Assembly (NCBI GenBank): GCA_030141605.1 | Contig: JAQGDQ010002370.1 | Span: 525,167 to 589,166, forward strand | From: Tubiluchus corallicola | Taxonomy: Eukaryota > Priapulida > Priapulimorpha > Priapulimorphida > Tubiluchidae | DNA length: 64,000 nt | Reading direction: 5' to 3' | Shown here: positions 1 to 11,785 of the stretch, piece by piece | Numbering within the stretch: the first letter of the stretch is position 1 | How the letters are laid out: every line of letters starts with the position of its first letter | The notes under the pieces: generated by a model | The model's database searches: none | What the model was told of the DNA's origin: nothing | Seen by the model: only the letters and a program-made list of their open reading frames with translations | Translations under genes and position numbers: made by a program

Positions 1-3000
1 AAACACCGTACACACTCTGATTATGGAAGCAAGCAACTCTTCGTTTGGGAGCAGACAACTCAGCAACAACCAGTTGGCATGTACTATGACGTTAATGATG
101 TGCCATCAAGAAAAAGACTGGATTTGCCAAACGGAAAATGTGTAGCAAAATCAGCACCAGTAAGTCCTCAGAAGACATTTAAAAAAACTACAAGTAATTC
201 AGATAAGAATGTTCACATCAGCAGTGAAGAAACTAATAAGACAATGACGGAAGACCATTCCAGTGAATTACAGCAAAAGGAACATTTCACTGACGATAAT
301 TCATATAGAAACAACGAATCATCACAGATTACAACAAGCAGTGACTTTGCGAATCATCTCTGTGATAGAAAGGAAAAGCATGCTGATAAAGTCATTGTGG
401 AAAATGCAACATCTACAACATCGACGTCTGAAAGTTATTACACTGCAAATGATGAATCAGAAGGCGACGATCCTTTAACAGATGGCAGCAGTAATGACAC
501 GTCAATTTTGGAAAGCTTATTCAACACTAATGAAAACAATGAAAGCGGTAACGACCATGATCATGACAATGAGGAATGCAGTTGTAACCAATTACTAACA
601 TTAGCTAACGTAAAAGAAATTTTGTGTTTGGATTTTATTTTTACCTTGCACCTGATCTCCAACAAAGATGAAATTGAACCTGTGAATCAAAATACTACGT
701 CATATAGAATCAATTTGCCATCTGAAGTTGTTCAGTGGAATGACAATGATAATGGTACTGAAGACGATTGTGCTGAGTTCCTCCCAAGGCAATTAAAAGC
801 AAAAAAACTGGAAGAGGACAAGCAAGATAATGGGATTGTGAAATATGAAGAAAATACTGAAATTATAAGTGTTAATAATAATAATATTTCCTGTGAACAT
901 GTGGAAGCCGACACGCCAAAAAATGAAATTACACCAAAATCCTCAGAAACAGTGGTTTTTGAGAACCAGCAAATGCCAGTCGTATCTGACGTGAACCAGG
1001 GTATACAATCTGATGTAATTCACATAGCAAATGATAATGCCAACATTACACAAGCTGATATTACCAACGTATGGAAAACACTTGATGGCTTTGATGATCA
1101 CTGGTCACGCCCTTTATTGAAAATTTTCAAAAGTTCTGAGTCACACATATTGTCTCGTTCTTCAGTTAACAATATGGCTGTTTCACCAGAAAAAGATCCC
1201 GTTAGAGATGAAATAAAAAGGGGAATGATCAACAATTGGATTCAAGAAGTTGTTACTGCTCGTTCACAGTCTTGCTTAATACAACCTTTGACACAATCTG
1301 ATGAATCTTTTTCAGTAGAATCAAATGAGTCTGATATTTCGGGGCAAACATCTACAGTTCAATCTCCAGAAAGAACTGTAAGTGTTGGGAAATCACTCAC
1401 AAACACAAATAGTGATGAAAGTCAAAATTTGAGTGACAGCTCAAGTTTTAATTATGATCAGATAGATAGGGAGTTGGAATCATCACTAAATCACGTTAGA
1501 ACACCAGAATTATCAACCAGTGAAGAAAACTGCTCAAACAAAAACACAGGCAGTCAAATTGTTCTTAGAAATGCCGATACAACACCTACATCTTCCAATG
1601 AAGCAGGGTTATCATCCAAACCATCCGAAAGCTTTCAGGCTTGCACTTCAAAAATTCAGAATCTGCCGTCTGGGCCAGAATGGTGTTCTACATGTTCCGA
1701 AAGTAATTCTCACAACATAATCCAGTCTCTTGTTCCTCTGGCTGCACAAAGTAATTTTAACTGGCAGGAAACATTGCTAAACTCAAATTCCACTTCTGTG
1801 GGATGCAATGTCAGTACAGTGCCACATGACAATCCCAATCTTAGTAACCAATGTCAAATCCCATGTCCACCAGGTATTAATCACATGGTTAGACCACCGC
1901 CTTTTGTTCAATACTGGAGGATGCCCCCACCCCCTGGTTTTTTTCCAACACTGCCTCAGGTTGCTATTCAGCAACTCTGGAGCAATTTTCCTGGTTCAAT
2001 GCCTCCTTGGAACAAAAATCACATGCCACTTTCCAGTGGCAATGCTCCTATGGTAATTCCTCCACCAGGAATTGAATTTCAGCAGGAAACTATAACCGTG
2101 CCTCAATCAGAAAAACCATTTCGTCAACCAGGTGTTTTATCCTCAACCAATAGGAATCATCTGGTGTACTTACCAAAAAATGCTGACGTTGTGGTTGAAA
2201 TGAGGAAAAACGAATGTCCAACAGTCAAACAGAAACCAACTGCTCAAGTGCTTCCTCAGATGTCTACACCCGCAGAAATATTTGCACAGCAGGATAATGG
2301 ATTCAATTTCACATCTTCTTCTAGCAGCACAAATTCGGTGGGATTTAATGAAGCTGTTTCACACGCATCAGATGTAAATCTTTCCATGTCACAAGCCACA
2401 AGTAGTTATGGTCGTGGGTATGATTTGCAACAATGGAATATAGGAAATCTCAGACCACCAAATAGTACCTACAACGGTGACAGGTACAATAACATTCAAC
2501 AAAATGATTTTGACGATACTGATTGCATGTCCTCTAGTTCCTTAATTAGTATATCAACAGAACCTGCAGTAGATAACCTGGTCCATGCTAGCCAAAGACA
2601 AGGCGTACAGATGAGCACTCCTGGAGAAATGCTGTTTCAGAAAGACTTGCACAATTGTGACGGTAGCATTTCCAATGGAAACTGGAAGAGTCGTAGCAAG
2701 CGTTGGAATGACAAATTTAGAAAGTTAGCCTCAATGCATGCCAGTGATCTAATCACGAAGGGAACCATACGATTTTGTTACTCCGATGAGTTCTTTATTG
2801 GAAAGAGGTAAATATAATTTTTGAGCTGCATCTTTTTGAGATCAAATCTCGAACCACTACATGTTCAGGAAGTTTCTGGAACGGTTACATTACAGCTGCA
2901 AAAAATTAACTTTTTTTAGATCAGTTGACGGAGGTGGCGTTTTGCTTGGCATTAATGAAGATGGAACCGAGTTAGCATTGAAGTTCATTTGCAAGAACAA

Positions 3001-4136
3001 ACTTCAACAGTTTCGAAACATCGTGTCCAGATTTCGTTTATGGAGCTTAAATGATCAACACATCCTGAAGATAGATGTAAGAAGTGGCGTTAGAAGTTTT
3101 TTTTATCTTAACGCGTTTTTTATTTTAATCTAAATTTTAATAATTTATTTTTTATTAGGGTCTTTTGGAAACCAGAGAAGGAGGTTTTTTGCCCATGGAG
3201 TTGTGTGAGTATAACTTATATAGCTATTTGCAAGCTATAAGGCAGAAACCGTGCAGTGAGAATTTTAACAAGATCTTGGTTTACCAGCTTTTCCGAGGTG
3301 TAAGTTATCTACATTCACAAAAGCCAGGTCCTATACTCCATGGTGGTTTGAAGCCTAGCAATGTCCTACTTGACGAGTCAGGTATGTTACGGTTGGCAGA
3401 CACTGGAATTAGCCTTTTTCTTCAGTCAGACAACTCAACTGTTTCAGACGAAGTGTGGTCGAACAGTAACTACTGGAAGCCCCCGGAATGTATTAGAATC
3501 GCCGAGCCAGTTGCCAACTACAGTGCAAAATCGGACGTCTTCATCTCAGGAATGCTTTCGTACTTTATTCTAACCGGTGGAGAACATCCATTTGGTAGCA
3601 ATTGTTTAGAATGCGAGGCGAATGTTAATGCGGGAACGCCATTTCTGAGGTTCATAAATGCGGAATACAATGATATGGTGATTTGGATGTTGCAGCGAAA
3701 CCCTATGGACAGGCCAACGATAGCACAAGTTCTAGCGCATCCTTATTTCTGGACTACTAAACAACGCAATCGCTTTCTCGGGGCGTTGTGTCAAGAAATG
3801 AAACGATGCAAAGGCAGTGGAGATCTGGTACCTCTCGAACTTGAGCAAGCGTTTGCTAGGTCGACCTGTGGAAATTGGACACAAATGGTAAACAACTGCC
3901 TCTGGCAAGAAATCCCTGGAACAACGATGCCTTATAGGAATACATTTGCTGATTTCATTCGATTTGGCAGAAACCTGATTAAGTACTACAATGGTTTAAG
4001 CAGCGTGGCACAAACGATTATAAGAGACCCCGAGAGTTACATATCTACACGATTTCCTCTGGTCGTTATTTACATGTACAACACGTTACGGTTTAGTCAG
4101 TGGAGAGCAAAATGTCACTTTTCAATGTTTTTCTAA
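1..4136 (+). CDS. IRE1/RNase L-like pseudokinase-KEN protein with long disordered N-terminal region (5' end outside window)
   Basis: Three exons are visible: 1-2807 (frame open to base 1, so the true start may lie upstream), 2920-3076 and 3159-4136 including the stop. Donors are GTAAAT and GTAAGA; acceptors are T-rich TAG. Counting from the ATG at 79 the product is 1287 residues. Residues 1-900 are acidic, Ser/Asn/Thr-rich and probably disordered, with a proline cluster at 596-667 and a QMSTPxE motif at 727 and again at 844. A kinase fold follows: nucleotide loop with GGG (914-916), beta-3 Lys 931, catalytic loop HGGLKPSN (1023-1030) instead of HRDLKPxN, DTG (1043-1045) instead of DFG, then KPPE. 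A C-terminal KEN nuclease-like domain ends at 1287; its RN pair (1233-1234) is kept but the catalytic His position is Tyr 1238. No ankyrin repeats, lumenal domain or membrane segment are seen. Family is secure; activity is probably lost or altered (inference). Confidence 0.85.
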
Positions 4137-4364
4137 AAGATCAAGAGGGATAAGGTGGTTACGTAGGTACCAATATTGGATTGTACGAGTGGACAAAGCT
4201 TTAGAGTTTTTATAGGAAACTTTCTGTTGTTATCTTAACTACGTAATCTTGTAATTTCAAAAACTTGTTAGAAAACGATATTACTCATCATGAATTTAAA
4301 CTGAAATTTATTCAATCCAGTCAAATTTATTATTTGTTTTTGTATACAGCAGCATGCTGATTAT

Positions 4365-4383
4365 AAATAAAGGAGAAATAAAT
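4365..4383 (+). terminator. Probable polyadenylation signals of the KEN-kinase gene
   Basis: Two AATAAA hexamers lie about 230-245 bp after the stop codon at 4134-4136, in an AT-rich stretch with no other gene signal. Placement fits a 3' UTR end; this is positional inference only. Confidence 0.4.
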
Positions 4384-6655
4384 AACTGAGACTATTAAAT
4401 CATTGTTAACATGTTTTAGTTAATATTAGATACTCGTCGTTGGTTATGTTATCAGCAGCTACTATTCGTAATTTACTATTCCTGCTACGTGGCTTCAGTT
4501 CACTGGACTTTGTAGGTGGGAGTATTTGGCGCGTTTCACAAGGCAGGAAAAATGTATTATTGCACTGTGGCATCTGTTTCCTTCTGGCACAATTCAGAGA
4601 AATCTGTAAGTCTTATTATTATTATTATATTCCGAACATCACCACACAAAACCAGAACGCTCAATTCCAAACTACGCCATAATTTTTTATTCCAATAGTA
4701 TACCATAATAGTTACACCAATTGAACAGCAAAGCAAATAATGTTATCTACATTAAACCACCGCTCTACTGCACATCAAGTCAAATTCAATCCATTAAACT
4801 CAACTTTTTCATACTGCTTTACATAGTACTAAAACCAACGAAAATGTCACATTCGTCAGCTGTTAAAAACCGGAAAGAACACAATACAACTTAATCCAAT
4901 GTCATCCTAAATCAAACAGAGACTATCAAAAATGGACTACAATCCTATTACGTGTTAGCACCGCAAGTTATCACGTAACATGATAAAATAACCTCAAACT
5001 CAAACAGCTACACGGAATTATAGCTGAATGATAAACCACTTTAGTCTATTAATTAACAGTACAAATTTAACAAGAAAAGATACAGGCTTATATCGAATTA
5101 ATATACTGTTACACTACTGTTAACGGTAGGCCAACTGATCTGTATTGAAGCAGCGTCCTTCCGCTGTGTGACTTGCAAGGAAAATTTTATTGCGCACCAA
5201 TAACGAACAAATGTTTGACAGTCCACTAGGTATAATGTTCTAGCACCAACACACGACAGCTGTGTCCCATAAACTTTACTAACAACTTCAACAAAATGGC
5301 TACCAATACCCATCATCCATCCAGACCGTATATGTTCTTCATAGACAACCATATCAAGTCCAGAACACCAATTACAATAAGAAGTCAGCTGCTTCAAGAG
5401 AGAGGTAGATGTTTTCAGCACAGAGTTTATCCAAGAAATAACGCAGGTCTGGGAAAATTCCCAATGCATAACACCTGGGGTGCGCAGAAAGTTTCTTACG
5501 GCACGTATCTGCTAATATCTCGCAAACATCTGTTGTCTTGGGGTTGTGTTGTTTGCTAAATTACTAAGTCGCGACGGACGCAGCAGAAAACGAAAAACAA
5601 GTTTGTTACGACACACTAAAAGTACTTACTTATCACAGATAATAACGACATTGTTATAACACAACTAATATAATTACTTAATTACGTAATTAATTAATTT
5701 ACGTTAATAATATAATTAATGTACAAGACAAAGCTAACAAATAAAACCTATACATGAGAGGTCCATATACCTCTAACACTATGGTAATTTTGTACTTTGG
5801 AATGAATGTATCTGGCCGGATGTGGCAGACCTGGTCTAAGAGCTATCTAAGAAATGATTGGGTTCAGCTAGGATTTTTAACTAGCGTTAACTAACATCGA
5901 TATATTTGCATTTTATAGTATATTTACAAGTAGATAGAACGGGCCAATCAGAGACTAAGAAAATGTTTACTTGTGGCTATTTTTGACTAGAATATCAGTT
6001 TTTTAAAATGACACTTAGGCAGAACACTATACTTTCTGGCAGGTAATAAGTATACTATTTGAGGAATGATGTGCCTACATTAGAAATATAATAAACTACT
6101 TTTCGCTACATCATCACATTTTAATCGTCATATCACATAACTTTGATTATGCTAGTTACATAATTATTAAAAATCGTCTTGTAATGAACGATTCTTGCTA
6201 TGACAGTAAAAAAACAGGTTGCTTTAAAGGCCTTGTTTCTAAGGAGTGGGAACATCCTATAATAAATATCAGTGTAAAAAAGAATGAAGCCAGAAAACAT
6301 GAAATGTTAACAAATAGATTTATTTTGAAATTTACACAGTTGAATTCTGATTTGTTTTCTCGCAACATAACAGATAGCCGAATATGTTCTAGTAATAGTT
6401 TCGTTGAAAATTAAGTACATTACTTTTTTGAATGTACACGTTATGCAAATGAGTGCAATATTTTCCTAAATGAATTGCTTCGTTAGTCACGAGCAAATTG
6501 TAAATTTTAGTCATAAATCTATGTTTAATTCAGTGATGAATTTTTTAAACTGTTGCAATATGGTTCTATTTACAATAGTTCAAGATTTAGTTAATATCAA
6601 CCAAAGGTTCAAGTAAAAATAAATATTGAGTAAGAATAAATAAATAAGACTATTG
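4384..6655. other. Intergenic, no secure gene
   Basis: The interval is AT-rich. A minus-strand reading frame of 123 codons (5098-5469) is open further upstream but matches no family I recognise. Two other frames across the same bases also look partly protein-like, so it could be a decayed exon. A short palindromic AATTA-rich patch lies at 5670-5720. Nothing else stands out. Confidence 0.5.
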
Positions 6656-7172
6656 CTAAATAAGAACAACATTGCTATTGTTCTTGCAGATTAGAACTTG
6701 CACTTATTTTGACGTGAATTCATGTACTGTGCCTATAGCAGTAGCAAATTTTTATTTTACCAAAATATTCTTGCGCGCCAGCTGGAATACATATATATAA
6801 TCTTTATTTGTTTAAAGTGGATTAACAAAACAGTAGTACCTGATTCAAGTCTCTCCACAGTGCAGGTGCAAGTGAGTCAGTGCATTAAAACATCAGTGCT
6901 AATATAACATCGATAAGATTTTCAAGCAAATAATATAAATTAGGCATGCTTATATCAGTTTGACATAATATATATCATCTGGGCATTAAACAATCCAGTA
7001 GATCATCTAAATTAACCACTTCACTGCTGTGCAATTTGTATTCCAGCTGGCGCGCAAGAATATTTTGGTAAAATAAAAATTTGCTACTGCTATAGGCACA
7101 GTACATGAATTCACGTCAAAATAAGTGCAAGTTCTAATCTGCAAGAACAATAGCAATGTTGTTCTTATTTAG
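6656..7172. mobile_element. Foldback/MITE-like element with 136-bp perfect inverted arms
   Basis: Bases 6656-6791 are the exact reverse complement of 7037-7172 by eye, with a 245-bp unrelated AT-rich spacer. The arm tip reads CTAAATAAGAACAACATTGC. Identical arms imply either a recent insertion or ongoing arm conversion. The spacer has no transposase, so the element is non-autonomous. A clear target-site duplication was not found. Confidence 0.8.
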
Positions 7173-7925
7173 TTTATATATATATAAACAGGTTGCTTAT
7201 TATTGATATCATCTTCCGTATTTCGATAGTGCCCTTGTTGTCACATATACACTTTTCATGAGCAATTACCAATTTGCCATATCTTAAGATATAATCGTAT
7301 CTGTTTTTGATTATTTGTGATAACTAAGCAAAATAATTTTTAGTTTGCGCATGTCGTTAATTCTGTTAATGGCGCAGGTGTCCTATTTATTTCTGGCGAA
7401 CATTTTACAAACATTACAATCGAAATTTCGAGTTAATTACCACATTTGCGCGCTCCTCTGCTGAACTGAAACGTAGACTGGATTATAGCATTGCTCAGGA
7501 ACGGGCTTCAGTGAAAAGCAACATCAGGGAAGATGGCTTCATAAAGCGATCCACTCATGCAGTAATCTTGTGGTGAGACTAAAACAGGCTAGTATTATTT
7601 TTTGGCGTTAAGCTGAAATCTTTGTTTAAATGCAGTAATTATGACGCTTGATATTAGGCAACAATTTTTTACTTAGATATTGTCTTCATTAAATGTAAAT
7701 GTAAACATGGGCGTTAAACAAGGTGCAATTTTTAACATTGTTTTATAAGGACAAGATGATTTTATTTTGAAGCGCTGAACGAATGTTTCTGAAGCGTCTT
7801 AAAAATGTTGTCGTCTATTGGCCTAAAATTCTAATAACCCAAACTGTGCATAATGACTGTAAATATGTATTGGCAGTTCTGGACATATATACGGAATATA
7901 AACAGTGAAATCACTTGTTGCTAAC

Positions 7926-7992
7926 ATGTTTGAGAAGCTGGATCAGGAATCAGTGTGCACCGTTCTGCAGTTAAACGCTTTAAATAATACAA
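7926..7992 (+). CDS. Tentative N-terminal ectodomain exon of the class B1 GPCR
   Basis: This short exon encodes a Glu/Leu-rich segment with one Cys (ESVCTVLQ), in the position of the first ectodomain Cys of class B receptors. It ends at a consensus GTAAGT donor in phase 1, which is what the exon at 13091 requires. An in-frame TAA lies upstream at 7898-7900. Either the ATG at 7926 starts translation, or an AG at 7904-7905 is an acceptor for a missing signal-peptide exon. The following intron would be 5.1 kb. Confidence 0.45.
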
Positions 7993-9223
7993 GTAAGTTT
8001 TTATTTATATAGGCCTATTGCTGATTATAGTTATTACATATTAATCTTATAATTATTTTGGTTTACAGCCTTTTAGGGTTTATATGCATTTACCTGTCTG
8101 TCTCCTGTCAATTATGTTATCAGTTCCCTCTAACCTGTTCATCAATTTCTATTACGCTCCTCGACGGGTTAAATGTATATGCATTTTTACTGTAAAGGAT
8201 TAATTTCAAAAATAATTCATGCTCGTTAATTATAAACAAAATTGAAGAAATTGACGATGCTGCTTTAATATGTATCAGGGCTGGATTAACATTAAGCAAA
8301 AAAGTAAGCACGTGGTTAAGGCATGTCCAAATAAACCTACTGTATAAGTTTTCTTTTATTTCAGAAAGTGAAATGTTTATTTTATGGTTAACCGAGTATT
8401 CTTTAAATTAAAAATAATTATGTTGGCAACGAAATTTTTCTAGTGCTTATGCTTACGGCCTCTACATTTTAGGGCATCTATCGATCTTAATTCGTAGCTG
8501 ATGCTTAAGGTTATCTCAGAACAAATTATATCCGCATGACTGGTAAATGACTATTGCTTTACAGTTTGTTGTGGATTATTAAATTTTAGAGTTTTTTAGT
8601 TCGGAAACCTAAGGAAGTCTTCACAAGATGCCTGATAATAATTATTAGTCAAGCTAATGCCGTAACAATCAGGTCTGCAAGTTACGAGCACTGATAGCCA
8701 TTCGTGCTCTATACATGTGCATGAGTGCCTAGGCGTAACAGACTATTCAACATCAAAAATTCAATGAGATGCATAGGATGAATAAAGAAGATTGCTTTTA
8801 CGATAGCGTTTTACATTATTTCAACGAAAAATGCATACGTTTATGAAAAATGGTCTTGGTTCGATGCTGAAGCATCAAGACTGGGTTTCTTTATTTGATT
8901 CTTACATCCTGAGGGAGATGTCATCATAAACACTGAGGATGCTCACTCTGCACTCTGTGTTTAATCAGATGCTTTTGTGCAGATCGATTCGTACTTAGAA
9001 GCATGTCATTAAGTTAGCAAAGTCTTGATCAAATCTAAAGATGATATCAAACCCACTGAGGCTTTAACGAGTTGCTTGATCTTGAAGTTTTTTTAATTAG
9101 ACAAACTATTAATTAAATTGCTAAATTACTCGGTGTTCACTCTCTCATTTAACCTGCAACAGAAAATATAATGCAAACAAAACGCAACCAAATGCGATGC
9201 CACCCATGCAATGCAGTGCACTC

Positions 9224-9292
<69 letters not shown>

Positions 9293-11640
9293 AATCTGTA
9301 TTTTGAAATTATCTAGAAAGCTGCTGTTTCATATCATTGTCTGTTGAACTTCTACATGCTTTTTTTAGTCGGCAAGAAATTTGTATGCAAAGTTTATAGC
9401 AGTTTCGTTAAACAAAATACAAAAAAATTCTGTCCTTTTGGAACTAACAAAACGACATCGTGTACGTAAAACCAAAAACAATTTTGCTGCGGAGCAAGTA
9501 GATTTTTCTAAATTAAAGTGATGATAATTTGTCCTACAAATACAGGAGTAACATTAGTACTATCCGCGACAAATCAGCAACAGATATATAAAAAATGTGA
9601 ATCAGCAACTTGCTGGTTGTCAGATCTTAGATATGAAGGTGCTTGTTGACGAAACGAATTCTTTCTGAACTACGGCTACCTTCAACAAATCAATGTCAAT
9701 TTAAGAATGCTCTCATAAATAACCTCTAATAGCACAGAGCAGTCAGTGCTCCTAACAAATAGCCACCTAAATTCTGCTCCGTTAGTTTATGGTCACTCCA
9801 TTGCTAGAGTCCGTTTATAGCCTGCAACATTGCACACAACAAAATTATGAAATCCTCCAAAAAAGATTTCGGTTTTTATGCTCATTTGGAGTTGTACCGC
9901 TGTTTAAATTCTAGTTAAATTGTTAGATTAGACGACTTTTCAGAAAAATGGAACATTGGAGGCGTTTTTTAAGTGGGCACTAGGCAGCATAGCCAGTCTT
10001 GTCAATTTGAAATCAAAAAGACCCTAGCCGGCTTGAAAAATTAGCGGAAAGGGCTCAAAATGCAAAATAAAAAAGAAATGACCGCTATGTTTTTGCACAA
10101 ACAATATAAATTTAAAAAAATCATTGCCACAACATTATCATTAAGATGCAATCATGACATTTTGCTTAAGCTGCTGGGCCTAAGCAATTAGTTTCTCTTA
10201 GCTTTATTTCAAAAATGGCCGTCGCCCAAAACAAAATTATGCTAACTATGCAATTTCATTTAAAGATTTGTTATAAAAACAAAAAGCAAATTATTTTTAT
10301 TAATTCGACCTTGCTGAATATAAAAAAGACTCCCAAAAAAGACACAAGGCGACTTAGACAGTTTAATAAGCAAAAACAAAAACAAAATGTGCGCCCGGTT
10401 TCCGACTTATATAGTCTAGATAATTTGCCTAAACTTGCCAATTTTGCGTAAAAGTTATGAAACTTTGCACACTGCTAGAACCCATCAAGGTGATTAATTT
10501 GGGATATGAGACCAATCAGAAATATCCAATATGGTTGCCATTTTCAAGATGCCCGACCAGATAGTTTAGATGACGATTTTGGTGTCTAAGTACAGGTTTT
10601 CAAGGTCAAGGAATCCATGTCTAATGCCTAAAAATGCCTATAATATAACCTCTGTTAAGATTTCGTGCCTGTAGCCACTTGTTTAATATATTAGCTACAT
10701 TGCATATTCTGAAGCAAATAGAATGGTGATTTTATTGTTTATATGTAGGCTTTGAAGGTCAAGGCTTTAGGGTAATATCCGATATGGTCGCCATCTTCAC
10801 GTTGGCTGACGAAATAGCTGTTACTAGTTTATAAAGGCAATATCTTTGGCCCTTTGAAACTGTGAATAGCATGGGACTTAAAGAGACCAGCTTCGTCAGT
10901 ATTTCATGCCAATACTGGTTCCGACCAAGTTTCAGCATTTACAGAGAGAAGGAAAAGATGGTTTGGCCTACGTGGCAAGTGTTTAAGGCGATAACAGAAG
11001 GATTTGTATCGCTAAGAAACACGATTAGAGCTGAGCAGCTGACTGAACTCACGCCTGTGCTTGAACGTTTTGTCACACTCTTGTATGACACAGCAAGCAC
11101 GTTTTGATGCTAATTGACAAAGCATATAAAGGCTTGTTCACAAGAAAGGCAATGTCAATGGAGGCATTTTCTCCAACATCTGCGGGGATGACCTGCTGCA
11201 CTATTGGAGTACACCAGACATGTGGTATATGAGGCAGGATGCTGTTAGGCCAAGCGTTCATCACTGTCCCCAGCTTGACCATCACCATTTGACTGCACCG
11301 AGAAAATCCACTGACTTGACATGGGAACCACATCGGACATGTGGAACTGAAGCAATTATTAAATATGGCTGTCAGCCAGCCAGCCAAATGGTACTATGGC
11401 AAATGTAAATGTGTCCAAGCAAGACTTGTTTGCACAGCCTGGTCCAAATACAGTGGTGTGGCGGCACTAGTGAACGTGACAGATTGTTTTAGAGGTTATC
11501 AGTATTATCTATATCAGGGTCCATAAATTCTGACCTAAACTGTTTCTTTCAAGGATTTTTTTATCTTCGGGCTTCTTTATCAGATTCTGTATTGAATATG
11601 TGATGTGTATTCGTGATTTTGTTCAATATAAATAATAATG

Positions 11641-11675
<35 letters not shown>

Positions 11676-11700
11676 AATAATGATAATGATGATGATAATG

Positions 11701-11785
<85 letters not shown>

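Noticed and set aside
5098-5469. 123-codon minus-strand open frame as a gene
   Set aside because: No family recognised, two competing frames look equally plausible, and no splice or promoter support; left as uncertain intergenic content.
6184-6414. 76-codon plus-strand frame
   Set aside because: Isolated in AT-rich sequence, no recognisable motif or splice context.
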